Shown here: positions 1 through 5,871 of the stretch, in pieces | Layout: every line of letters starts with the position of its first letter | How positions within the stretch are numbered: the first letter of the stretch is position 1 | NCBI GenBank assembly: GCA_030040455.1 | Contig: JASHTR010000481.1 | Coordinates: forward strand, 1-11,586 | DNA: 11,586 nt | Direction: 5' to 3' | DNA from: Terriglobia bacterium | GTDB lineage: Bacteria > Acidobacteriota > Terriglobia > UBA7540 | Notes under the pieces: generated by a model | What the model was told of the DNA's origin: nothing | Database searches by the model: none | Seen by the model: the letters and a program-made list of their open reading frames with translations, nothing else | Position numbers and translations under genes: made by a program

Positions 1-343
1 CGGGGAAGCAAGGCTTGCTATAGCGTCGCGCCATTTCAATTACGCGGATATCGAGCGAAGGGGTCACGATGAATTCGGCGCCGGCAAGGATTGCGGCGCG
101 GCAGGTTTCGGGGTCTAGAATCGTTCCTGCTCCCGGAAGCACCTCATTTCCATACCGTTCAACCACCTCTTCCAGCACGCGGATGGCGTTCGGCACCGTC
201 ATCGTAATCTCGGCAATGCCAATGCCTCCCCGGAGGATCGCCTCGGCGGCGCGCGCGGCGTCCTCGGAAGACGGGGTTCGGACAATCGGCACCAAGCCAG
301 TGGTCCGGATTTTTTCAAGAGCTTTTTCTTTCGTCCAGGACAT
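1..343 (-). CDS. eda: KDPG aldolase (2-dehydro-3-deoxyphosphogluconate / 4-hydroxy-2-oxoglutarate aldolase), 3' end outside window
   Basis: This cytoplasmic class I aldolase cleaves 2-keto-3-deoxy-6-phosphogluconate to pyruvate and glyceraldehyde-3-phosphate. The minus-strand frame from the ATG at 343 is open to the window edge (about 114 codons of a family length near 210). It begins MSWTKEKALEKI and contains GLVPIVR (residues 16-22), GGIGIAEITMTVP (39-51), a PGAGT motif and AGAEFIVTPSLD. Glu45 sits at the position of the catalytic Glu45 of the E. coli enzyme. Position 49 is Thr where E. coli has Arg49. The Schiff-base lysine (Lys133 in E. coli) lies beyond the window and cannot be checked. 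A GGAG Shine-Dalgarno (plus 349-352) precedes the ATG by 5 nt and fixes the start. The gene is downstream of kdgK in the same direction, which supports a two-gene KDG catabolic unit. Confident in the family. Confidence 0.93.
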   Translation of the reverse strand, partial: MSWTKEKALEKIRTTGLVPIVRTPSSEDAARAAEAILRGGIGIAEITMTVPNAIRVLEEVVERYGNEVLPGAGTILDPETCRAAILAGAEFIVTPSLDIRVIEMARRYSKPCFP

Positions 344-358
344 ATTTACTCCAAAAGA

Positions 359-482
359 AGTGATGAGTGGTGAGTGATGAGTGGCGGGCGAGCGTTTAGC
401 GATCCGCCACTTAGACAGCGCCAGCGATTCTTGCTGACCCTGAACGCTTACATTTCACTCGTCACTTATCACTCGTCACTAG
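359..482. repeat. Heptamer-built inverted element between kdgK and eda
   Basis: The left arm is a run of 7-bp units: AGTGATG at 359, AGTGGTG at 366, AGTGATG at 373, AGTGGCG at 380. The right arm is TTCACTC at 454, GTCACTT at 461, ATCACTC at 468, GTCACTA at 475. Bases 361-384 and 455-478 are inverted copies matching at 19 of 24 positions. Inner units are AGCGTTT (391) and AGCGATC (398) on the left, and GCTGACC (433) and CTGAACG (440) on the right. A further perfect 7-bp stem pairs 381-387 with 404-410. The element fills nearly the whole 143-nt gap, from 15 nt before the eda start codon to 4 nt before the kdgK stop codon. No coding capacity is evident. Confidence 0.85.
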
Positions 483-486
483 CTGT

Positions 487-1515
487 TTATCGTGCCACGC
501 GCAGGGTGGCTCCTTTTAGTAGTTGCTCCACCTCTCCGAGTGTTGCCCAGTTGAAATCTCCAGGGTTGGTGTGTTTCAGGGCGCTGAATGCGTTCCCGTA
601 GCGCAAAGCCGCCTCATAGGAGTTCTTGGTAAGAAATCCGTAGATGAACCCGGCACTGAAGGAGTCCCCGCCACCGATACGGTCAACGATTTCCAGGTCA
701 TACTTCACGTCCTCGTAAAACTGTCCGCTGGCGTAGGCAATAGCCGTCCAGGTATTGCGCCAGACAAGTGGATTCTCCCGCAGCGTGATGGCCACGGCGC
801 GGAAGTGAAATTTCTCCTGGAGCCGCTTCGCCACTTCTTTATAGGGCTCGGCAGAAACCTCTTCGAAGCTCTTCTTGTCTCCGCTCGCACCAGCCTTGAT
901 CTTGAACACGACGTTCGTGTCCTCCTCGGTAGTAATCAGCACATCCACATATTCCATTAAAGGCTCCTGCACGCTCTGGGCCTTCGAGGGAGACCAGAGT
1001 TTGCCGCGATAGTTCAGGTCGTAGCTCACGGTAACGCCAGCCTTTCGCGCGGCTTGAAGAGCTTCCCGCGTGACCGTGGCCGCCGAATCGCTCAATGCCG
1101 GGGTAATACCGCTTGTATGGAACCACTTCGCTCCGGCTAACACTCCCGCCCATTTGATTTCGCCGGGTTGGATGGCACTGAACGATGAATTCGCCCGGTC
1201 ATAAAGCACGGAGCTTGGGCGCGGCGCGGCTCCAAACTCCACAAAGTACAAGCCTGCCCTGCCGTCTTGGGTCCATGCTATCTCGGAAGTATCCACGCCT
1301 GACTGCCGGGCGCGGTTCTCAAGCAATCGGCCCAGCGCGTTTTTCGGGAGGCGGGAAACCCAGGCGCTCTTCAGGCCTAGACGGGCAACTCCAACTGCCA
1401 CATTTAACTCGCCGCCGCCAATTTCAACGTCGAGCGAAGGCGTCTGCTCCAGCCGTTGAAAATGAGGTGGCGCGAGACGAATCATTGCCTCGCCAAACGT
1501 CACAACATCGGTCAT
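487..1515 (-). CDS. kdgK: 2-keto-3-deoxygluconate kinase (PfkB/ribokinase-family sugar kinase)
   Basis: A 342-residue PfkB-family kinase. Its likely role is ATP-dependent phosphorylation of 2-keto-3-deoxygluconate to KDPG in the cytoplasm. The N-terminal glycine-rich substrate lid GGGELNVA occupies residues 33-40. The C-terminal family signature DRIGGGDSFSAG starts at residue 278, with Asp284 as the expected catalytic base. Length is normal for the family. The start is set by GAGGTGA (complement of plus 1522-1528) 6 nt upstream of the ATG. The next gene in the same direction is the KDPG aldolase, whose substrate is this kinase's product. That is the main reason to prefer KDG kinase over another PfkB specificity. 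The 143-nt gap to eda holds the heptamer element, so the two genes may share a transcript but be expressed at different levels. Family very sure; exact sugar by context. Confidence 0.9.
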   Translation of the reverse strand: MTDVVTFGEAMIRLAPPHFQRLEQTPSLDVEIGGGELNVAVGVARLGLKSAWVSRLPKNALGRLLENRARQSGVDTSEIAWTQDGRAGLYFVEFGAAPRPSSVLYDRANSSFSAIQPGEIKWAGVLAGAKWFHTSGITPALSDSAATVTREALQAARKAGVTVSYDLNYRGKLWSPSKAQSVQEPLMEYVDVLITTEEDTNVVFKIKAGASGDKKSFEEVSAEPYKEVAKRLQEKFHFRAVAITLRENPLVWRNTWTAIAYASGQFYEDVKYDLEIVDRIGGGDSFSAGFIYGFLTKNSYEAALRYGNAFSALKHTNPGDFNWATLGEVEQLLKGATLRVAR

Positions 1516-1709
1516 TCGAAATCACCTCGGAAGTGTAATGAAGATCGGGTTGCCCGCGATAAACCACCACTCAGGAGAATAGGCCTTCTACTCAATCCGA
1601 ACCGCTCGATGCTTGCTGACAGATGTTCTGGATCTGCCATTTCGACCATTTACAGCCTTCGCCTGCCAATAATTTACGGGAACTCAACGTGTTTCCTGAT
1701 AAGCTGTAG

Positions 1710-1735
1710 CGCAGCGTTCGGTTTGTAACGCTGCG
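1710..1735. other. Perfect 9-bp hairpin
   Basis: CGCAGCGTT (1710-1718) pairs perfectly with AACGCTGCG (1727-1735) around an 8-nt loop. No T-run follows on either strand and no gene ends here, so it is not a classical terminator. It may be an operator-like dyad or part of an untranslated RNA in the divergent spacer. Confidence 0.5.
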
Positions 1736-1857
1736 GCTTTCCCCAGTTGTCCGGCCAGAAGACGCAGGGCCAACTACGGATCCCACACTACAGCAGCGAG
1801 GCCCCTTTTTTCTTTGTGGTGCGTGATTTCCTAGTTTACCTCAAAATTCAGCCTCAG

Positions 1858-1887
1858 TTGAAAAAGTGCCACGCGCGGCGATAGCAT
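1858..1887 (+). promoter_or_regulatory. Candidate promoter of the 1894 gene, close to the start codon
   Basis: TTGAAA (1858-1863, five of six matches to the -35 consensus) is followed after 18 bp by TAGCAT (1882-1887, four of six to TATAAT). The hexamer ends 6 nt before the ATG at 1894, so transcription would begin at or next to the start codon. Prediction only. Confidence 0.4.
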
Positions 1888-1893
1888 GAGGTT

Positions 1894-2733
1894 ATGGCAC
1901 CCCCGGAACGGAGATGGAATTGTTTATTTTGCATTTTGGTCTTATGGTGTTTTGCGATTCCGGAGCTCGGCTGGACGCAAACTCAGCTCTGCCTCAAAAA
2001 CGGGGTTTGCCAGCCGGTAAAAAGTTATGAAATTCAGGGAGACCGGGTCCGCTACTACAGCCTGGAACGCTCGGAATGGGAAGAAATCCCGCTCTCCATG
2101 GTGGATTTCAACGCCACGCATCGCGCCAATGAGGAGAAAACGCAACAACAGGAGCGAATTCTTCATCAAGCAGAGAAAACGCAGAACGATGCCTATCCTC
2201 TACCCGCCAATCGCGGTTTTCTCGTTGCTCCCGGCATACATCTTCCCACCCAGGAGGGACTCTACGCCTACAATGGAATACGCATTATCACCTTGATTCA
2301 GTCGCAGGCCGAGCTGGAGAAAGACAAAAGGCGGATGGCGCTCACGATGGCCCTACCCGGTCCGATCCTCAAAAATCGTACGCTTGTTGTGCTGCCGGGC
2401 CCGAAGGCTGGTGTGAGAATTTTGAACGCTCACACGACATTTTATGCGTTCTTTGCGGATGGGGCAGGCGCGAGCCTGGAGTTGTTGCGCGCGAAGCCAC
2501 GCAAGAACGACCGGATTGTAGAGGGCATTGAATCCTGGCTGGCGGGTAAGCCGGGCGAATTACGGTCTGCCCTGCCCGTCAAGCGCTCCCAACTTGCTCC
2601 TGGCCTGTTCAAGATCGAACTGGCACAGCCGCTTGCTCCCGGTGAATATGCCTTCGGAGAAATTGACCAGAATAAGCTTAACCTTGAAGTCTGGGACTTC
2701 GGCGTCGATTCCCCGAACACCAAACCTCAGTAA
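1894..2733 (+). CDS. Secreted/exported protein of unknown function
   Basis: A 279-residue protein with a signal-peptide-like N-terminus: ERR near residue 5, a hydrophobic core about residues 10-25, then GWTQTQ as a possible cleavage region. The mature start has two cysteines flanking a short turn (LCLKNGVCQP) and a stretch reading DRVRYYSLERSEWEEIPLS, followed by a charged, Gln/Glu-rich segment (about residues 75-98). The C-terminal half looks beta-rich and ends in an LAPGEYAFGEI-like segment. I associate the YYS.ERSEWEEIP pattern with hypothetical proteins of Acidobacteriota, but that is recollection, not a search. No catalytic motif is visible, so no function is assigned. The start has no well-placed Shine-Dalgarno (GAGG lies only 2 nt upstream), and no other in-frame ATG occurs until residue 69. 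It is convergent with the permease gene, with only 44 nt between the stops. Confidence 0.8.
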   Translation: MAPPERRWNCLFCILVLWCFAIPELGWTQTQLCLKNGVCQPVKSYEIQGDRVRYYSLERSEWEEIPLSMVDFNATHRANEEKTQQQERILHQAEKTQNDAYPLPANRGFLVAPGIHLPTQEGLYAYNGIRIITLIQSQAELEKDKRRMALTMALPGPILKNRTLVVLPGPKAGVRILNAHTTFYAFFADGAGASLELLRAKPRKNDRIVEGIESWLAGKPGELRSALPVKRSQLAPGLFKIELAQPLAPGEYAFGEIDQNKLNLEVWDFGVDSPNTKPQ

Positions 2734-2740
2734 GAATGTC

Positions 2741-2775
2741 TTCTGGTTTCTAGTTTCTGATTTCTGGTTTTTGGT
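2741..2775. repeat. Tandem degenerate heptamer array (TTCTGGT type) between convergent genes
   Basis: Five consecutive 7-bp units fill this interval: TTCTGGT at 2741, TTCTAGT at 2748, TTCTGAT at 2755, TTCTGGT at 2762, TTTTGGT at 2769. The array occupies 35 of the 44 nt between the stop codon of the secreted protein (2731-2733) and that of the permease (complement of 2778-2780). It is not palindromic, so a hairpin terminator role is not obvious. Confidence 0.85.
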
Positions 2776-2777
2776 TC

Positions 2778-4118
2778 TCAGGCTGCCGCTTCTTCGCCTT
2801 TCAGTTGGTCCAACGGAACCAGAGCGGGCCTGAGCCCTGCTTGCGCCATCACCCAATAGATAACAAACCCGACGACAAAGGAAAAAAGCACTGCGGGACG
2901 ATCCCCCTTGATCCAGGAGGCAGGGACACCGGGAATATAGTTCAAAATCCCCACAACAAAGCCCACCGCCCACGCGACGTATCCCGCCCAGTTGATGCCT
3001 TTGCGCGGGCCGGACCACTTCTTCCCTGCCAACAGGTAATCAGCGGCCATGGCACCGCAGATGGGTCCGAAAGAAGCTCCCACGATGGTGAAGAATGTGA
3101 CCAGGTTTTGGGCCACGCCGGTGATGGCCAACAGCACGCCAACCGTGACGCCAATGACAGTGGAAACGCTGCGCGGAACGCGCGGTATCATCGTGGCGAA
3201 GCTATTGGAAGCAATGAACGTGCAAAAGCACGTCGGTGCAATGGATGCTATCGCAAACAGGAAAAACATTATCGGCGCGAGGCCGCCCACGGCGGAAATG
3301 GCCGCTTGGTATTCATAATTCGGCGCTCCACCTGCCTTGCCGATGTGGCCCGCCACGGAAAGCAGGGGCAATCCTCCAGCCACAATGATGGCCGCGGTAA
3401 TGCCGGTGAGCCCGCCGAGCGCAATGTCCCGCCGGTTTCGATTATTCATGCCGAAGTCTGTGCCCGCCGCGCCCGCCGTGGCGAAGAACCCAATTACAAA
3501 GGTAAGGACCTCGAGAAATCCCGCCACCGGGTCGTGGTGCTCCGGCTTAAAGTGGGCAATGCCGCCTTTATTGGCCCAAAAGACGATGATAATCATGATG
3601 AGCGGCACCCAGTTAAGGAACTGAGCGATCCGCGCTACGTAGCGGATGCCTTTTATGGCAACCCAGGCGAGACCATAGGCCCAAATCAAGGCAATCACGG
3701 TGAAGAGCGCCTTCGATTGATCGTGTAACCCGTTCATGATGTAGTCGGTGGCAAAATACGTCGAGACGGCAAACCAACCGAGCTGCAATAAGCCCATCAG
3801 CAGGCCCGGCATGAAGTAGCCGCCCGTCGAGCCAAAAGTGGAAGTGCCGACGATGTAAAGCGTTCGGCCCGTCTGCATTCCCAACATGCCAGGAACGTAA
3901 TAGTACAGAGCAAAACAAAGCAGGCCCGCCACCACCAGCCCCAGAAGGCAAACCCCGGGATCCGCCAGGGTGATGGTAGGGACGGCAATTTCCACGTAGA
4001 ACGCTACCCATAGAAAAATGCCGGCGTATGAAGGGAAGGTGTTCTTGTACCAGGGAGCCCGGTTCGAGCGCGGGTTAGGAATAGAAGATTTCACGTAGCC
4101 CGGCAGGGAGGAAGCCAT
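2778..4118 (-). CDS. NCS1-family permease (cytosine/purine/allantoin-type transporter)
   Basis: A 446-residue integral membrane protein with about twelve hydrophobic segments. It resembles nucleobase:cation symporter-1 carriers, which import cytosine, purines, allantoin or hydantoins with H+ or Na+. Family-like features are the NRAPWYKNTFPSYAGIFLWV entry into the first membrane segment (near residues 20-39) and a conserved-looking AAGAAGTDFGMNNRNRRD stretch in the middle. The start is placed at 4118 because AAGGAG (complement of 4125-4130) lies 6 nt upstream. An in-frame ATG at 4229 would add 37 residues but would run through the sigma-54-like promoter and into the oppositely oriented Uma2 gene. 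The substrate cannot be read from sequence; the nitrogen-type promoter candidate fits uptake of a nitrogenous base. No partner catabolic gene is present in the window. Confidence 0.82.
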   Translation of the reverse strand: MASSLPGYVKSSIPNPRSNRAPWYKNTFPSYAGIFLWVAFYVEIAVPTITLADPGVCLLGLVVAGLLCFALYYYVPGMLGMQTGRTLYIVGTSTFGSTGGYFMPGLLMGLLQLGWFAVSTYFATDYIMNGLHDQSKALFTVIALIWAYGLAWVAIKGIRYVARIAQFLNWVPLIMIIIVFWANKGGIAHFKPEHHDPVAGFLEVLTFVIGFFATAGAAGTDFGMNNRNRRDIALGGLTGITAAIIVAGGLPLLSVAGHIGKAGGAPNYEYQAAISAVGGLAPIMFFLFAIASIAPTCFCTFIASNSFATMIPRVPRSVSTVIGVTVGVLLAITGVAQNLVTFFTIVGASFGPICGAMAADYLLAGKKWSGPRKGINWAGYVAWAVGFVVGILNYIPGVPASWIKGDRPAVLFSFVVGFVIYWVMAQAGLRPALVPLDQLKGEEAAA

Positions 4119-4174
4119 GCGTTGCTCCTTAAAACGGCTTGAAGTAAGTGCGACGAAAGCATAGAACGGAACGC

Positions 4175-4190
4175 TGCAAGATACAAGCCA
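4175..4190 (-). promoter_or_regulatory. Candidate sigma-54 (-24/-12) promoter of the NCS1 permease
   Basis: The minus strand reads TGGCTTGTATCTTGCA. GG and GC are separated exactly as in the RpoN consensus TGGCACG-N4-TTGCA, with TGGC, G and TTGCA matching. The predicted start site is near 4164, giving an untranslated leader of about 46 nt before the ATG at 4118. An NtrC-type activator would be needed; none is in the window. Confidence 0.55.
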
Positions 4191-4204
4191 TAGGAAAAGT
4201 CCGA

Positions 4205-4210
4205 TATAAT
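4205..4210 (+). promoter_or_regulatory. Consensus -10 (TATAAT) directly upstream of the Uma2 gene
   Basis: A perfect TATAAT ends 6 nt before the ATG at 4217, placing transcription initiation at about the A of the start codon. No recognisable -35 hexamer is present at 16-18 bp. The region where it would lie overlaps the opposing sigma-54 site at 4175-4190. No Shine-Dalgarno precedes the ATG. Confidence 0.5.
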
Positions 4211-4216
4211 CGAGCC

Positions 4217-4771
4217 ATGCGTCTCTCAACGAAGTTTACTTACGAGGATTTGCAGTCTATTCCCCAGGATCGCAATCGCTATGAGATCATTGACGGAGAC
4301 CTCCTTGTGAGCCCAGCCCCTGTTCCTTATCATCAAATAATCCTCGGTAACCTTTATCGAAACCTCTCAGCGTGGATTGAACAGCACGGGCTCGGCGAAA
4401 TTCTTTTTGCGCCCGTCAATGTGGTGTTCAGTCAGTCCACCGTTCTCGAGCCAGACCTTATCTTTGTCTCGCGCGATCGGCTTTCCATTATTGGAGAAAA
4501 GAATATCGGCGGGCCGCCCGACCTTGTCGTAGAGATACTTTCTGAATCCACCGCCCATGTGGATAGGGGAATAAAGCTTAAGCAGTACGCGCTTTCCGGG
4601 GTAAAGGAATATTGGATGCTCGACCCTGAAAGCAAAACGGCCGAGGTCTATCGGGCGGAGGAAAATGCCTACCAATTAGTCGGCCATTATATCGAAGGCA
4701 AAAGCCTCAGCTCGCCGCTCTTTCCAGGATTTGCCCTGCCTGTTGTGACCCTGTTCGAAACCACGCTCTGA
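4217..4771 (+). CDS. Uma2-family (DUF820) putative PD-(D/E)XK nuclease-like protein
   Basis: A 184-residue protein with the Uma2/DUF820 pattern: YEIIDGDLLVSPAP (residues 22-35), a helix with YHQIILGNL, LEPDLIFVSRDR (77-88), GPPDLVVEILSEST (99-112), then D116 and KLKQYALSGVKEYW (120-133). Asp80 and Glu106 are the likely metal-binding acidic residues of the restriction-endonuclease-like fold; Lys120 or Lys122 may complete the site. Whether the family cleaves DNA in the cell is not settled, and no restriction or transposition partner is nearby. Upstream in-frame ATGs (4148 and following) are rejected because they would extend the protein through its own TATAAT and lack ribosome binding sites. 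The start at 4217 gives the normal family length. It is divergent from the permease (98-nt gap) and convergent with the pilin gene. Confidence 0.88.
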   Translation: MRLSTKFTYEDLQSIPQDRNRYEIIDGDLLVSPAPVPYHQIILGNLYRNLSAWIEQHGLGEILFAPVNVVFSQSTVLEPDLIFVSRDRLSIIGEKNIGGPPDLVVEILSESTAHVDRGIKLKQYALSGVKEYWMLDPESKTAEVYRAEENAYQLVGHYIEGKSLSSPLFPGFALPVVTLFETTL

Positions 4772-4813
4772 CCAGCACGAGGCAATGGTCTAGGTTGGAT
4801 AGATGGCAGCCAA

Positions 4814-4838
4814 GACGAGTTCGTATTTTGAATTCGTC
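4814..4838. other. Hairpin in the Uma2/pilin convergent spacer
   Basis: GACGAGTTC (4814-4822) and GAATTCGTC (4830-4838) form a 9-bp stem with one G-T pair and a 7-nt loop. It sits between two convergent genes and could help end transcription from either side. No U-tract follows, so a classical intrinsic terminator is not supported. The rest of 4772-4949 shows nothing further except a GCCCACGGCGAG word at 4859-4870. Confidence 0.4.
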
Positions 4839-4949
4839 GTCGCTCTGAGAGAGGAAATGCCCACGGCGAGGCATAATAGCCCTCCCGGGGCTACCGCTGC
4901 CGACTTATGTCCTTACGTATAACCAAGCGCAGCCTTTGCTGACGCTGAT

Positions 4950-5441
4950 TTAGTTGCCAATGGGGGAATCCGAAGAGGATGCTGTAGTCGTATTGTTAAC
5001 CCTGATGACGAAACTCTGGTCGGTGTAGTAATAGGCGTTGCCGGTGACGCCGGCCTCACTGGGATTCGCGTTTAACGTAAACGCCTGGTAGAACCCCTGA
5101 GAGTCCTGAGAGCCAGCGGCATAGACAAAGCTATAGCCGCTTTTCGTTCCTGCTGCAAGGTAGCCGTCAATTAAGTCTGCGGCTGCGGGAGTGGGGTCAC
5201 CGCCTCCTGAAGGTGGTCCCAAAACGGCGAGCGAGCTGGAATACCCCTCGTCATACATCGTAAGGTACGTGACTTCAGACGAGTTAATGCCCTCACAGCT
5301 TGCGACGGCGGACGACTGATTGGCGGCAATCCGACTTTTCAGAAGATTGGGAATGGCAATCGCCGCAATAATCAGGATGATGGCGACAACAATCAAGAGT
5401 TCAATCAACGAAAACCCGTTACTCTTTGCGCGCACTTCCAT
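4950..5441 (-). CDS. Type IV pilin / pseudopilin-like protein
   Basis: A 163-residue protein with a short basic leader (residues 1-9, ending Gly9) cut before Phe10 by prepilin peptidase. The mature N-terminus FSLIELLIVVAIILIIAAIA has Glu at mature position 5 (Glu14), followed by PNLLKSRIAAN as the amphipathic continuation of the alpha-1 helix. The C-terminal globular part is Gly/Ser/Ala-rich with a single Cys (in SCEGIN), so the disulfide loop typical of Pseudomonas pilins is absent. Length suits a major pilin, although pseudopilins of type II secretion share the N-terminus. GAGGTGA directly abuts the ATG, so the Shine-Dalgarno spacing is short. The gene stands alone, without pilB, pilC or pilD next to it. 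A sigma-54-like promoter upstream, as found for pilA in several bacteria, favours a PilA-type role. Confidence 0.9.
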   Translation of the reverse strand: MEVRAKSNGFSLIELLIVVAIILIIAAIAIPNLLKSRIAANQSSAVASCEGINSSEVTYLTMYDEGYSSSLAVLGPPSGGGDPTPAAADLIDGYLAAGTKSGYSFVYAAGSQDSQGFYQAFTLNANPSEAGVTGNAYYYTDQSFVIRVNNTTTASSSDSPIGN

Positions 5442-5510
5442 TCACCTCACGGGTTCCGGCAAGAGAGCCTGATCCAAGCCCTCCAGCTTCAACTAAGCGA
5501 CCCGTAACAC

Positions 5511-5526
5511 TGCAAGACGGATACCA
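5511..5526 (-). promoter_or_regulatory. Candidate sigma-54 (-24/-12) promoter of the pilin gene
   Basis: The minus strand reads TGGTATCCGTCTTGCA, with GG and GC at the exact RpoN spacing and TGG and TTGCA intact. The predicted start is near 5500, about 59 nt upstream of the pilin ATG. Established knowledge: pilA of Pseudomonas, Myxococcus and Geobacter is RpoN-dependent through PilR-type activators. The assignment here is inference. Confidence 0.6.
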
Positions 5527-5637
5527 TCAAAGCTCTGGTCTGCTCCGATCTGGCTCCCTGAAAACACATTGATTCGTCTGGACTTTCACGGAAGGCACAT
5601 GCTGAGGTTGAGAAGGTAACCATTTACGACAATTATT

Positions 5638-5653
5638 GTCACCACGAAGTGAC
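5638..5653. promoter_or_regulatory. GTCAC-N6-GTGAC dyad upstream of the pilin promoter
   Basis: GTCAC (5638-5642) and GTGAC (5649-5653) form a dyad about 140-150 bp upstream of the predicted pilin start site, where enhancer sites for sigma-54 activators often lie. It is short and unconfirmed. The remainder of 5442-5736 shows no gene. Confidence 0.25.
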
Positions 5654-5736
5654 GTGACCGGGCACATTAGAAAAATGAAATTTTCCAGGTTGTTGAAAAG
5701 GTCCGGAAGAGTGCCTGAGTGAAGAATCCCAACCGA

Positions 5737-5814
5737 GCAATCAGCTCTCAGCATTCACCTCTCAGCGACTGTCTTTTCCCCAAGTTTCTCTGCTGACCGC
5801 TGAGAGCTGATTGC
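5737..5814. repeat. Heptamer-built inverted element upstream of the helicase gene
   Basis: GCAATCAGCTCTCAGC (5737-5752) has a perfect 16-bp inverted copy at 5799-5814, with 46 nt between. Left units are AATCAGC (5739), TCTCAGC (5746), ATTCACC (5753), TCTCAGC (5760). Right units are GCTGACC (5792), GCTGAGA (5799), GCTGATT (5806). It lies in the 430-nt divergent spacer between the pilin and helicase genes, ending 23 nt before the helicase -35-like hexamer. It is not followed by a T-run. Confidence 0.85.
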
Positions 5815-5836
5815 GGAAAGCTAAAAACAAGAGAAT

Positions 5837-5865
5837 TTGGATATTGCGTGTATGGTTGCTATGCT
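5837..5865 (+). promoter_or_regulatory. Candidate extended -10 promoter of the helicase gene
   Basis: TTGGAT (5837-5842), 17 bp, then TATGCT (5860-5865) preceded by TGC, an extended -10 arrangement. The hexamer ends 6 nt before the ATG at 5872, so the message may start at the initiation codon. The -35 match is weak (three of six). Confidence 0.45.
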
Positions 5866-5871
5866 TTCCAT

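Larger units (their letters stand above)
1516..1893. other. 378-nt divergent intergenic region, no gene seen
   Basis: This spacer separates the divergent kdgK and 1894-2733 genes and should hold both promoters. I see the kdgK Shine-Dalgarno at the left end, a strong hairpin at 1710-1735 and a promoter candidate at 1858-1887. I found no tRNA-like cloverleaf, no heptamer array, and no reading frame with a ribosome binding site or recognisable protein. The kdgK promoter could not be located with confidence. Confidence 0.6.

Noticed and set aside
69..377. 102-codon plus-strand open frame
   Set aside because: Antisense to eda, whose minus-strand translation is clearly a KDPG aldolase.
1600..1800. 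tRNA or attachment site in the divergent spacer
   Set aside because: No T-loop GTTCRANNC in a cloverleaf context and no CCA end; no integrase nearby.
2805..3728. 307-codon plus-strand open frame
   Set aside because: Antisense shadow of the permease gene; very polar, Arg/His/Asn-rich product, no ribosome site and no recognisable domain.
4148..4216. Upstream start for the Uma2 gene at 4148
   Set aside because: It would translate through a perfect TATAAT, adds a basic stretch foreign to the family and has no ribosome site.
4119..4229. N-terminal extension of the NCS1 permease to an ATG at 4229
   Set aside because: AAGGAG sits 6 nt before the ATG at 4118. The extension would cover the promoter candidates and overlap the Uma2 start.
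5527..5754. 75-codon minus-strand frame upstream of the pilin promoter
   Set aside because: No ribosome site, no family resemblance, and it begins inside the heptamer element; more likely non-coding.
5848..5871. Upstream start for the helicase at 5848
   Set aside because: It adds eight residues encoded by the -10 region itself, with no Shine-Dalgarno.
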